A DNA stretch of 64,000 nucleotides, taken from assembly GCA_964247055.1 (NCBI GenBank), contig OZ176055.1:2728001-2792000 (forward strand), written 5' to 3'. Position 1 is the stretch's first letter. Each line of letters opens with the position of its first letter. This document shows positions 12,101 through 24,241 of this stretch, in pieces. The notes below the pieces were generated by a model. It ran no database searches and was not told where the DNA came from. It saw only the letters and a list, made by a program, of their open reading frames with translations. Source of the DNA: Paragordius varius. Its lineage: Eukaryota; Nematomorpha. Made by a program: the position numbers and the translations under genes.

Positions 12101-15100
12101 TTTTTTAATTAAAATTACATCTAACATTATTATAAACACAAAATGGTTAATTTTGCATTATTTTTATATATAGCTAATGCACGCATGTCATGTTTACTAA
12201 ATTTTTATCTTCAGTGTTTATAAAATAAGTATATCTTTTTTTGTTTTTGGTGTATGAATATGCAAGCGCAAACCTTTGCAATGGCTTCAAAGCTCCATAT
12301 TTTTAGAAATATTTGATTTTAAACAGGCCTGGGGTCGCCAAAGACTGTAATTTGAATCGGAGGATTAAAATGAATGTGTTGTATCCAAGTGTTAATGCAA
12401 ATTAACTGAAATATTTTTAGTTATAACGATCATTTGATTGGTTAATAGAGAAAAAAATTAAAATGTATGTGATTAGTAGATTTTTTTTGTTTTTTCGTCA
12501 AATTATATACATTACAATATAAGCACGAAAAAACGATAAAAAGCTATAATTTTTTACATAATATTTTTATTAATCACCAATTAACACACTTCATTTGTCC
12601 TAGTTTACCCTTTGGTGTAGTTTTATATCCCAAAGCTAATTTCGTAAATAAACAACAGCAAACTTATATTTTTACAGTTTTGTGACTTCTAAGTCTAAAA
12701 ATTGGACAGCTTTGAAACACGATTAACACGAACAGCTGATATTTAAATCAAAATACATCAAGTTTTTGCTGGTTAAAATGTAGCCTAAAGCTTTTCATGT
12801 ACTAATTATATTATACATTTGTTTGTCTGTTGTATATTAGCTATTTAAAAATATTTACAGAATAAAATGGCGGTAAAAAAGTTTGAGATGATTTTTACAA
12901 TTTTACATTTGAAAAAAAATTCCGTATAAAATTCCTAAAAGACAGCATATATTCGATTCGACCTAATACCCTTTAAGATATTCAAATTCTAAATGGATCT
13001 GGGATATATAACTACCCCAAAAGGTAATGGAGTGTTAAAAGACTTCCAAACATATGACTGTTTTAATATTTTACATTTTTTATAGAATTCTTCCACTGTA
13101 ATAAATAATAAATAAACATGCTAGTTTTTCATTAACTTCTGCGAGATAGCATAATGTAGAAAAGAGAAGTATAATTGGCTATTAGCAGTAAAAAGGGGAA
13201 ATATAATTTAAGCCATTAGGTTATATTTAAAAAAAACTAGCAATGTATGTTTACTTATATTGTATCTTAAGTTTTTTACCACATTAAAATAGCTCGTATG
13301 TGAAAAATGGTGTAAATTGCTTGATATGACTCGCAAACAAATCCTATGGTTTACGCAAGAATGCATGAAAACCGGTATTTTAGGAACTGATTCATCTCTA
13401 CTTTACCTCATGCGGCAAATTGGGAGTGGAGATTTAAATGCCAAAAACTTGGCCTTGATTGAAGCACTTTTGGGTAAAAAATTATTATTATTATAAATTA
13501 TTAAAAAATTTGTTTAAAATAAAGTAAATTTTTGGATAGATTTCAAAGTTAGGGCTTTTTGTGTTTTTGAAAAAATATTGAATCTTACTTCAAATTTATT
13601 ATAAAAATTTTATATTTTGTTACGTGCTTTTAAATTTTTGGTTAGTTTTATTTAATATTAATCAATGTTTTTTTACTTTTCACTGAATATCATGTATGAG
13701 TCGATTGAAAACCCGTTATTATAAGGATATCTTACCATGTCAATACTTTTATAGTGTTTCGAAAAAAACAACTTTTGTAATATTCAATAGGGCACCTCAC
13801 AAAATTACTTAATTTATATTTTTCATTATTCCGTACAGATATGTTTGTTAATAACCAAGGATGGCTCCAGAAAAATCCATATATTATCCCATACATTGTT
13901 TATACCAACTTGCGATTAATAGCCGATCATTATGCATCCGGTTCGCTACCACAAATAACTCTTTTACGGCAAAGAGAAATCGAATTTACCATCAAACTCC
14001 TACGGACTTATGTAATAATTAGATAATGTATTAGTAATTTTGCATATTTGATAATTTTAAACATTTATTTTACAGGTTTTTTTAAAAAACATAGTAGAAA
14101 TATAATAGTTGTCATTTCCTATATATATATATAAAGTATCTTATTTTGAATTGAAAAAAATAGTTTTCCTAAAAATTTTCAATTATATCATGGTCATAAA
14201 TTTTGTTACCATAGCTTTTTAACAATACGAACTCCTAAATAAAATATTATAGCGATTATTACGCCATAAAATTAATTCTTTAACCTATAACCATAAAATT
14301 AATTTATTAGTTTGGGGAATGTATGGTAATTGGCCGCGATTTATTGCGATTGCTACAGAACGTGGCTAGGATTCCTGAATTTGATGCTTTTTGGCAAGAT
14401 ATGTTATTTCGACCACAAACACTTGTCCTCAATGTACCAAGTATGTATAATTTATTATAATTTTTATTTAAAAATTGATTTATGGAGCCTATCTGTATAG
14501 AGTCCCTCTTCCTCCATAATGACTTCGAAAATACATGACCCAATTTCGCATCCTAGTTTTTACCAAGAAATTTTTTTGTTAAATTTTAATTAAAATTTTA
14601 TTTTCAGTTTTTTAAAATAAAAATAATATATTATTTATGTTAATGAAAATATAAAAAAATTGATTAAATTATGTTTTTCTCATGCTAAAGAAAATAGCCA
14701 CCTTAATTTTTAACGTTTTTATTTTTTTAAAGTATTTATACAAAAAATAGAAAAGTAAGATGATATCACAATGAGCTCAATGTATATTCTAATAAGCTTA
14801 CTATAAGAAGGAAATGGATTTATTTACTCATTATATACCCATCTTTATAATCTCATCTATTAGATATTATTAAGCGATTGATTTGTTCAAGAACACCAAG
14901 GAGATATATAATTTCACGCATTCCACCCGATCTTGAAGCCAAACTATCTTTTCTGATCCATAAAGTAAAGTTTGGTCGTGGAGCAAATGCCCCACAAAAT
15001 CGATATTTTGATTGGCTTATCCGGTAATTCAATATATTTCTAATTTTAAAAATATTAACTTTTGGAGCTGTTTTCAAATAAGTTTTGCAACAAAAAATTG

Positions 15101-18100
15101 TAAATTTAATTTAAACATTTTTTTATATCATTCTATCGTGGGGCATGCATTATAATTTCAATTTATTCAAAGTTATTTAATAGCAGCTCTGAGATTTATG
15201 TTAAGCCTTTTACCTAATCAAGCCATTTAAACATTTTTTTAATTTACATAATAAAGCAATTGTAGCTAATTGGATCCGCACCCATTTGTCATATTTTTTC
15301 GATGAAAAGAAATAATGTTTACGGTTTTATTTTTGCCAAAAATGGTCTAATTAACAAAAAATGTCCTCAATTTTCCCTTTTTCCCAAAAGGTCATAAAAA
15401 TATCTTCTAATACATTATTGATATGTAGAATAAAAATTAATAATATCATATTTTTAGCCAAATCTTTAATCCTCTAAAAACGAAATAAGGATTGGACCAA
15501 CCGTACATTTTATTTAATAATTTCAACAAGAAAAAACGAAAAAGTCATTCTTAGATATAATAAAATATTTTTCCTATTCACCATTTATTATTTTCTATGA
15601 CATTTCTTTTACAGTTATATTTTTACATTTCATAGACAATATGACCTAAACATACTAATGAGGCGTATGTCTCTCTTACCCGATATTGTACGTTATGTGT
15701 GTTGCGTTATTCACCCGAGCAATGAAATCATTTTTAGCGATTTTGTACCTCGATGGGCTTTGTTGGGTTGGATTCTTTTGACAGCGTCTACGTCACCGCA
15801 ACATAATCCCATGATATCGGGATTTGAGTAAGTCATTTGTTTTTCCTTTTTTTAATTTTTTTACCCTTTTGGGGCAAAATGTCTTAAATGTTTTTTTGTT
15901 TAAAATTATTTTGAATTGCAAGCAAAATTAATCATTATAAAAAATAAAAATAAGCTAATTTTTTTAAATAAAAATCATATTTTTTCCAACCAATATGGCA
16001 AATTTACACTCTATTCATTCAAAAATACATATCCACAAGCTATATTATTACAAAAAATAAAGGTTTAAATATATCGTCTGCTATATATAATTGTTAACCT
16101 TTACTTTTTATGTTTTGTTTTACCTTTCATTTTTACTGTATGTTCTATATAATTTTATCTCAAAAATCAGTAATTCAGCCACATCCACCCTGACATGCTT
16201 GTCTCAATGCAAACTAGCCCTGTTTTATGATTGGTGGATATATGACGCATCTATCCCCGACTCTATTATGTGTGTTGAACCGTCCATCCTTCTCATAGTT
16301 AATAGCCTTAAAACGCATCCGGCTATGGGCCAATCTTTGCTTGAATTTTTGTGTTTAGCTACACGTGAAATACCTGCAATGTTTAACTGTAATGGTGTGG
16401 TTATTAACATTGAGAACAGCACTAATAATAGTAACTCACAAAAAAATGGCCTAGAAAATTGGGGTACCGAATTAGTTTCCATGTTTAGAGATGGTGTTAG
16501 GCGTTGCCTTAAAGACATATTGGATAAAAGGGTACGAAATTATTTCAAAAATAAATTTATGCTAAAAGTTTTTTGAAAATAATTTTTACAGTTACATATT
16601 TGTACTTTTGATTTTAATTAAAGTTTTAAGTGGCATTAACAAATTCTATATTATAAGACAATCGTATCATCCCGTTTCGATCGGTACTTTATTTTCTAAA
16701 GTCAATTTTTGATGTGTATGTTAGGTGATTCCATCTTTAGAACCTATAATGCGATTTGGTCATATGAACCCAGATGTTACTTACCTTTTCAGGGAAACTT
16801 TTGGTATTAAAGAGGAAATAGATATTATATCGCCTCCATTGCCATCAGAAGTAATAAATTATTTATATTTTTAGTTGTTTATAAGCATCTATGATTGCGA
16901 ACCAATGAGATTTATTAATTATTAAAATGCTTTGAAATAAAAAATCTTATTATTATTCAGCAATTCTAATATTAATAAAAAATTTAGGAATCAAATCAAC
17001 TTATGCCTTCTACCCCCTACCAAGAGACTACTGAAAATAGAAGTACTCCCACATTGTCGGATGAACTTTTGATTGTAGAAAAAAGTTTAGAAGATCAAAG
17101 ACAAAGTAAAAAATTGCTACCAAAAAAGGCCAGTCTTGAAAAAAGCGATTTGATCACAAATTTCAACTCCGCATTTGACAACAAACATAAAAATGTTGAG
17201 ATACACTCCAATCTGGCTAAAACATCTGAAACTTTTAACGCTATAATAAAGTCAACGAATCAAGTGATAATCGAAGAAAGTTCTTCCCAGGCTATTGAAT
17301 TAGATGTGACGGACCAGAATTTTGAGAGTTTTAGCATTAAACCGCCAGATAATTTTGAACCGCACATTAGTAAATCTCCCCTTTATGATTCATCTTATGG
17401 TAGTGGCCCGGAAACATCTCTAGATAAATCGAAATTAATGCTGGACGATAAAAACACATCCGAAAAACAAACTAAAACCACTCAATTAATTTTTTCTGAT
17501 AACAATAAACAGTTAAACACTACCAAATCAATGTTGGGAACATTTTTTACTAACTATAATACGGAGGAAACGAAAACACGTGATACCTTAGACAATATTA
17601 TTAAGCAATTGGAACAAATATTACAAAACTCTTTTGTTAAAGTTTTACCCGCGGTTCGATCCAATACTCTTCTAAGTTCAACCGATAAATTTCAACAATT
17701 GTACAAACCTTTTATCAAGTATTAGATATATTATTATAGTTTATCGTTTTGCGCAAAAACTTTAATTTTTATATGAATAAACTTAAATATTTTGTATTCC
17801 TAGAATTTTGATTGACATGAAAGAACGATATTTAACTCTTGTGAAAGGCTGCAGTGGTAAAAATAATTCTTCTACGGCGACAAAAATGGCCAATAATTTT
17901 GAATTTTCAATTCAAACCTATCACAAAAGTCAATGCCAAGATTTATCAAGATGTTTGGAATGGTGTTTTGACAATATCAAACATGTACTTTCACCCAAAA
18001 TGGAAAAAGATATTCAACAATCTAATACAATATCTGGTAATAAAGCCACAACAAACCAAAATATTTTGGGTGGTAGTAAAAATGTTTTCATACAAACCTT

Positions 18101-21100
18101 GGCTAGGTTTTTATCCCACCTTATGGCCTCTAATTTTTTGCAGAGTTTAGATCGATCATATGCTGCAGAAAATATTAATGATAAAAATAAAAATAATCCG
18201 CATCCAAAAAACATTGAACACGCTTTAACACCGCTAAAAAAAGATGATGGTAATAATAATTTGGATATTATGTTTGATAATTTTATATTGGCAAATACAT
18301 CTGCCCCTCTCTTAACCACACTGATTGCACATTTATGTGTTCGTATTCTAACTTATCATCGTATACTTGCTTCTCTTACCCCTAATGATATTCTTTTAGC
18401 CAATAAAGTTAAAACATTAATAACGCACATTTATATGTGCAATGAGATTGTCCATGCAATTACAGTCGAAAAACGAATCGAATTTATTAACACATTCGGA
18501 CGACAAGAAAGTTTATTATCAACAGCATCAGTCGATTTTTATAAACCACAAAATCATGTTATGGGCTGGCAAATTTTGGAATCCTTAATTACTGTATACA
18601 CTTATCAAAAGAAACGTGCTATATGTCAACAAATTGTAACGCAACTTCAAAACGCAAAAAAACGATTAAAAGATGATGAAAATAATAGGGAGAATCATAA
18701 TCGTCTGCTGAACATTAACATGAATGATACTCAATTAAATTTAAACGATAATACCCTCTTTGATGATGATATATTTTTTCCGAATGTTTCTTACCCGGTT
18801 TTTGGTACAACAAGCAGTAAGACAATAAAGTCGTCTACAGATTCTAATAACAATGGTGCACAAAATTTGGAAGATATTGCTCAATCTAATCTAGGCTCCT
18901 ACCTCGAAGTTTGTAACTCTCTGAATTACTTTTCAAATTTAAGTTTTATATTTTACTGCTATATGCTTTATTCATTAGGTATACAATCAATGGGTCCTAA
19001 GTTCCCAATCGTTTGCAGAATATATTAATGTGTATCATCCATCCTTGGCGCAATTAAAAAATAAAAATCATGGGTTATCATCAACTAATTTTATTTTGAC
19101 CGAAGATATCAATAATTCACTCTATACAATTTTGATCGGTAATCAACTAATAGCAGGAGGTGTAACATCATCTCCAGTCACAACTAAGTTTCACACGGTA
19201 GAAAATCCACAAAGAAAAATATTTATGCGTTATATTTATTGTCACCTAATGACTGACCTTAAATTTTGTAAAATTCAAGCACCTTCAACCTTTAAAGATA
19301 TCATAAGTTCTGGGTTTTTATCAAGTGTTCCTGTTTCATTTTGGAAGGAATGTTTGGTTGAAAGATCTTTGTCGCCTTTATTTGAAGAATACGATTCAGA
19401 TGAAGCCGAAGATGACATAAATAATGCTAAACGCTCAACACCCTTTTATAAATTACGGAATAAAGTTGACAAGTCCATTGATTATTTATGTTCAACTCAA
19501 TCTAATCTTGTTTGGTTAAAAGCCTTTAAAGCCAATAATGTTAACAATAACCCCGTCGATAAAAAATCCACCCATTCAAGCGACAGCGATAGCGACACCG
19601 ACAATAACGAGATGTTAAACGATGATGCGAATTATAATAGTAACTATAATAATCCATTTAATACAACATTCACACAAGACATAATGTCAGTTATAAGTTT
19701 ACAAAACATTGAAACTTATATGTTTGAACTTGAAACCCTATATAATGATATCATTGAGGATGAAGGGATGGGGCATTTTTATCCTATCGGCTCACATAAA
19801 GGTAAGGATAAAAATCACATTTCTCTATCTTCAATAAGTATATTGGATCGAAATTTGGCTAAAACCTTGTGCTGTACTCCATTATATTACGTAGTTCAAA
19901 CAGGAGGTATACAAGAATCATCCAAAGACAATCCATCCAGCACAAATGCAAAAAAGAAATTGCTATCTACGGGGAACATCAATACGACAATAATTCCGTC
20001 AACAGTTTTAACAGAATCCTCACTAATAAATCGGATAGATCAAAAAATTTGCGCTCAAGAAGCAGTTCTTAGAATTCCATCTTTCGTACAATGTCGGTTG
20101 CAGGATGGAAACGAGACTACACACATTGCAACACAATTTACCATCTTTAAATTTTATTCAGAGTCCTTAAACATGCAAAAAACTGTTGAAACACGGGGAA
20201 AATACATTAAAACAAATGTAATTGATACAAATAGCAGGACTCTGGATTTATACGATGCGCAGATCAATTATGGACAGGATATTAATCTCTTACGATTTAT
20301 TATGGGACTACCTCATAATTATATAGCGGAAATTATTGATGATTCTTTTACATGGTCAACACATGAAAAATCAAATTTATGGAAATTAATTGACATAATG
20401 TTTATTAATTCTTCACTTATGGTAGTTAACTCTTATCCTGAACCTAAAAAAATTTCGTTTAGAGATTTTTTCCTTCAATATCAATTGTATGAGCTACCGT
20501 TTGAATCTGATGCATTTAGTTTGCATAATATCGTAAGAATTCTCATAAGTCTTGTCCCCGATATAGATTTAGTGAAATCTTTTTTTAAACGTGATAATAC
20601 CAAACATACACCAAATAAATTTAAAAAAGCATTAGACATAAACATAATTCAACAATTTGGCTTATGCAATACATTACCTCACCCTTTTCCCATCTTAGTA
20701 TTTCAGGGTTGGACCGGATCCAAAACTCCCAATACCATATATGACAAATTAGCTGAAATTATAGCGACTATTTTGAATTATCACTTGAGCGGTTCTGAAG
20801 TCGTTGGCGGCAGTAGAATACGAGGATATGGTACAAGTAGTAATCGGGCTATTTCTAATATTTCATCAGACAATACTAACACTACGACTCTAAATTCAGC
20901 AAAAATAACTAATCCTTCTGAAGAATCGCATCAAACTATCATTACATCCTTAAATACTTATAAACCAAGTTTAGATTGCATTTTACAACTCCTTGATATG
21001 CTTAGAAAATCGAGTAAATACACCAAAGCTTTTAAATCAAAAAATCATAAGGGCAATAAACGAATATATAAAAATGTTGCCATTCCACGCCTTTTTCGTC

Positions 21101-22685
21101 ACGATTTAGTTCGTTTAGCTATGCAGGAGATTTATGAAAGCACAACCGAAACCATAAAAAACAAGTTTTTTTATTCAATAATTTATATGCTTTATTTTTG
21201 TTATATACAAATAAATAGTGAATTTTCCCTAATTTTTTGTAAATTATTTGTCGTTGTGCAAAAATACAATACATTTATAATTTATGTATCCAATATATCT
21301 TAGATACAAATCGCTGTTCACTTTGTGCGAAGGAACTTTACCCGATGATTCAAACGAAACGGGAAAACGACAATTTACACAAGACAAAACCTTGGATTAT
21401 TTATCAATTTCATCTGATGATGAAAATTATAACTTACACGCTAACAAAAACCAAAAAAAAGATATTCAGGAGTTTAAAGGTAAATTTCGGAATAATTTCT
21501 TACTTTATTTATTGAGTATAATTAAAATGTTTTCAAGGGTTTTTATGCAAGTTCCGTTTAATATTATTTTATCTAAAAATATTTTCAACGAATCAATTTT
21601 TAAAGCAGGGCTTGCCCACATAAATATAACGATTTTTATTAGCTTTCAAAGATAAGACTGTAAAATGCAAACACAATATAACATTTTTTCTAGTTTGTCA
21701 ATTTGATAGACATATTCAGAATATTCTTTAAGAAATATCAATTTTACTAACATTTTGTAAGCACATTTTTGCTAATTATGGATTTCCAAATTATTTGTGA
21801 GCCACTTGTTGGACAACCCTTTTTAAAAGTATTTTGCTTATCACGTATATATATTATCGAGAAAACTTTTCTAAATGTTCCCATAAGTTTGTTATATTTA
21901 ACCTTATGAATGTATATATATCATAATTTTTGCCGTTTTTAGACAAGGAAAGATCAAAATCAGGGGCTATAAAACGCAAAAATAGAAGCAGTGATTCATC
22001 GTCACCCTCAAGTGAAGATGATACTTCAACCCATAATATGATTTCACCTCCCTTATCATCGAACAAAAATAACTCCTTATTAATGGCGAGTTCATCAAGT
22101 TCAAACTCAAATTCTTCGTCTGAGTCCGATGGCGTTATGAATGCTAAAATTTCCGCTAGTCACAAAAAGCATAAATCGATAGAGGATGACTTGCTTTCCC
22201 CCATAAAACACCGCGGTACATCTAAACGAAGGAAAGGGATAACATCTCCCATTTTGTCGTCTGCAAAAGCAAAATTTGATGCACGTAATTCTACGAAAAA
22301 CCAGGACAAACAACAATCTCATTCTAATGCACTTATTTTGGATTCTGATTCTTCCAACAACTCTGAGAATGAAAGCCCCATGCCACATATATCTAAACTT
22401 TCCCAATCGAAAAAAGAGAAAAAGGGGCAACAACAATCCCATAAATCAAAGCCGCAAACAAAATTTACGAAAAACCCATCAGATAATGAATTACAATCAC
22501 CAGATTCCTCCAGGTCTTCCGAAGAAAACTTTGAAGCAAGTAAAGAAATCATCACAAAAGATAATAGCACAACCCGTAGTAAACGGAATCAAAATACACG
22601 CTCTACAAATCAACGGAATAGTAAATCTCGCATATCTGATGATCCTAATTACATCAATTCTTTTTCCTCAGACAGTAGTGATTAG
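9145..22685 (+). CDS. INTS3: Integrator complex subunit 3, 14 exons
   Basis: Exons: 9145-9493, 9559-9698, 13293-13473, 13839-14011, 14311-14440, 14864-15023, 15636-15827, 16171-16531, 16725-16850, 16988-17718, 17804-18908, 18979-21164, 21304-21479, 21943-22685. They total 6753 nt (2250 residues), and all phases agree. INTS3 is a scaffold of the Integrator complex (snRNA 3' processing and promoter-proximal termination) and of the SOSS single-strand-DNA sensor. Hallmarks: GLSDQEIHDTLNALACKGAQ (residues 98-117), ILTEP.RCQKSFRDLMLISRDG, IGRDLLRLLQNVARIPEF (exon 5), and RYVCCVIHPSNEI...RWALLGWIL (exon 7). Then come KLALFYDWW...IMCVEPSIL (exon 8) and the basic, Ser/Asp-rich tail (2004-2250) ending SFSSDSSD, like the human GSDSD end. 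The protein is over twice the human length (1043) because of Asn/Ser/Asp-rich inserts in exons 10-12. The exon 11/12 intron (70 nt) was placed by frame and by the SFAEYI block. Confidence 0.95.
10462..10562 (-). repeat. tRNA-derived SINE, internally deleted copy
   Basis: On the minus strand it starts GGCGTGATGGTATAGTAGGT and closely matches the better copy at 34706-34890. It lacks about 25 nt that include the B-box region, so it should be unable to recruit Pol III. Clear flanking duplications were not found. Confidence 0.7.
10700..10900 (-). mobile_element. Reverse-transcriptase remnant (YADD box)
   Basis: The minus strand around 10785-10822 reads EILYADDLIITAT, the reverse-transcriptase catalytic box. 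Little else is recoverable on either side. The class (LINE or other) cannot be decided from this piece. It is old and broken. Confidence 0.4.
11847..12395 (+). repeat. MITE family M1, copy A
   Basis: Flanked by TTAA at 11847-11850 and 12392-12395. Its termini are CATTTCGATTCAAATTGGGG on the left and ...GTATCCAAGTG on the right. A subterminal hairpin (GGGGTATATAAATACCCC) lies at 11866-11883. The copies at 45433-46002 and 50289-50714 are clearly related over their whole length. It is non-coding and lies in INTS3 intron 2. Confidence 0.65.
12581..13038 (+). repeat. MITE family M2, copy A
   Basis: Flanked by TTAA at 12581-12584 and 13035-13038. The inverted ends share GTAGTTTTATATCCCA (left) and GGGATATATAACTACCCC (right). 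The internal block AAGTTTGAGATGA also occurs in the copies at about 44855-45250 and 50716-51203. It is non-coding. Confidence 0.65.
21606..21821. repeat. hAT-type MITE N1 in INTS3 intron 13
   Basis: Starts CAGGGCTTGCCCAC and ends GGACAACCCTT, giving short inverted ends. An 8-bp near-duplication flanks it (TTTTAAAG / TTTAAAAG, one mismatch), as hAT elements make. The right 50 bp match the end of the element at 38661-38900. It is about 216 bp and non-coding. Confidence 0.6.
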
Positions 22686-23667
22686 AATTTTCCAATACAT
22701 TGGGTGTGCGCGCTATGTATATAAACGGACATTTTTTTTTTCGGCATTGGATAGAATGTAGTTCACCGCTTATATTTATTACTTATTCACAACGCTATTT
22801 TTACACCAATTATGTATGATTGACGAAAAAAATACATGCATTACTCCTTAAATAAATATATTTGTTTTAAGCTATTGCTTTAAGCTCTTTTCAATCCCGT
22901 TCTCCCATAGAGAAATGAGGTCTAGGCCCAAATTTTTTGATTGATTCCTATTAAAACCTAAATTAATTAAAATATAACAGCATCTAAACTTGAATAATCT
23001 CCTCATCATGAAAAGATTTAAAGAAGTATTTCGGGCCATGCAATGATATGCATCAAAAAGTTTGCCAAATAATTTTCTATTCTTTGCAACATTTGGCTGA
23101 TCATCGTTAAAATGTTTGGAGAGTTTATTCAATTTTTAACGATTTTCCCTGTGTGCGAATTAAGTATATCGGGAAGCTAAACCATTTATTAACCACTTTG
23201 GTCTTAATAGTTGCAGTATGTGATTTTTTTCTAAGTTAATTGTAACTTAATGCGAAAATTCTTTTTTATAATGTTTACAATTTATAGTAAAAATTGATAT
23301 CATACAGACAAAACGTAACATCATACAGATAGTTTTTTTAAAAAAGGTATGCTTTATTCTTTATATCTTTAGAAATTATTTACTATTGCAAATTTTATAA
23401 TTAATTGTATTACATTTAATATTTTGCAATTTAGTATAATGATTTATATCAAAAATAGTCAATTCTACAAAAATACAGCTGTCTTTTGAAACGGTGTATG
23501 ATATCAATTTTACTGTGATATTATCGTTGCACACTAAATAGCATCAATCCCTGAACCCTATCGTGTTTTTAAGCAAATCCTGTTTCAAAATGTAGGAAAG
23601 GGTCGCATGGTATTAACAATATTAACCCTTTATTAGCGAGCTTTTTACCCGTGCAACTTTAAATTTG
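22686..23667. other. INTS3 3' UTR and intergenic stretch
   Basis: The INTS3 3' UTR carries an AATAAA at 22851-22856, about 165 nt past the stop. Beyond it is A+T-rich sequence with no coding signal on either strand. Confidence 0.5.
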
Positions 23668-23946
23668 ATATACCATTCACAATTTAAATTCACCCTTGCA
23701 CAAAAATTCACCCTTTAACAATTCAAATTCACCCTAAAAATAAATTTTCGAGCTAATCTAACTCATTATTAATATCAAATATATCTTTGTGGCTTATTAT
23801 AGATTTTTCAGTATTTTGAACAAAATTCCATTTTTTAAGAATATATAAAAATACAGGTAATTTTTAATCCCTAGAGGAATTTGAATAGTTTAAGGGTGAA
23901 TTTTAATTGTTCAAGAGTGAATTAGAAGTGTAAATGGTAAATATAG
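23668..23946. repeat. Fold-back element FB-A, copy 1
   Basis: About 279 bp. The ends are ATATACCATTCAC and, inverted, GTAAATGGTAAATAT. Just inside each end are tandem TTCACCC-containing units (three on the left, two clear ones inverted on the right). The centre (ATTATTAATATCAAATATAT) is shared with copies 2 and 3 in the beta-galactosidase gene. This is the most decayed of the arms. Confidence 0.65.
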
Positions 23947-24241
23947 ATTTAGGAAAATAAAATATGGACTCTATAGCCCGCAATATTCAAAATATATTTT
24001 CAAAATTTAAAAGATTCTCATCTCAACTGCCGTCAAATATTTTCTGGGAGAATTAGCTAATTTGCAAATTGAATATAATAATAATCAAAAATTTAACCTT
24101 AGCATTGCAAGTTAAAATATAGAATGATATTATTGATGTAAAAGCTGTTTATTGTGATTTAAACTATTTAAGTTTTATATCCCTTTTTTTCGTCAATTAT
24201 ATTAATTTAATGTACTTAGCGTTCAGTTTTTCATTGTAAAT

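Larger units (their letters stand above)
9699..13292 (+). other. INTS3 intron 2, 3.6 kb and full of transposon remnants
   Basis: Far longer than the gene's other introns (65-612 nt). It holds a reverse-transcriptase remnant (about 10700-10900, minus), a tRNA-derived SINE copy (10460-10562, minus) and the MITE pair at 11847-12395 and 12581-13038. The remaining A+T-rich sequence shows no extra exon: the RDGFNLVLTKLNQ end of exon 2 joins the LVCEKWCKLLDMTRKQILW start of exon 3 in phase. Confidence 0.85.

Noticed and set aside
16225-16518. 97-codon minus-strand frame
   Set aside because: Lies antisense inside INTS3 exon 8, whose sense translation is conserved.
18014-18319. 101-codon minus-strand frame
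   Set aside because: Antisense shadow of INTS3 exon 11.
22107-22761. Alternative frames over the last INTS3 exon
   Set aside because: The Ser/Asp-rich low-complexity sequence opens several frames; only the spliced INTS3 frame continues from exon 13 and ends like the family.
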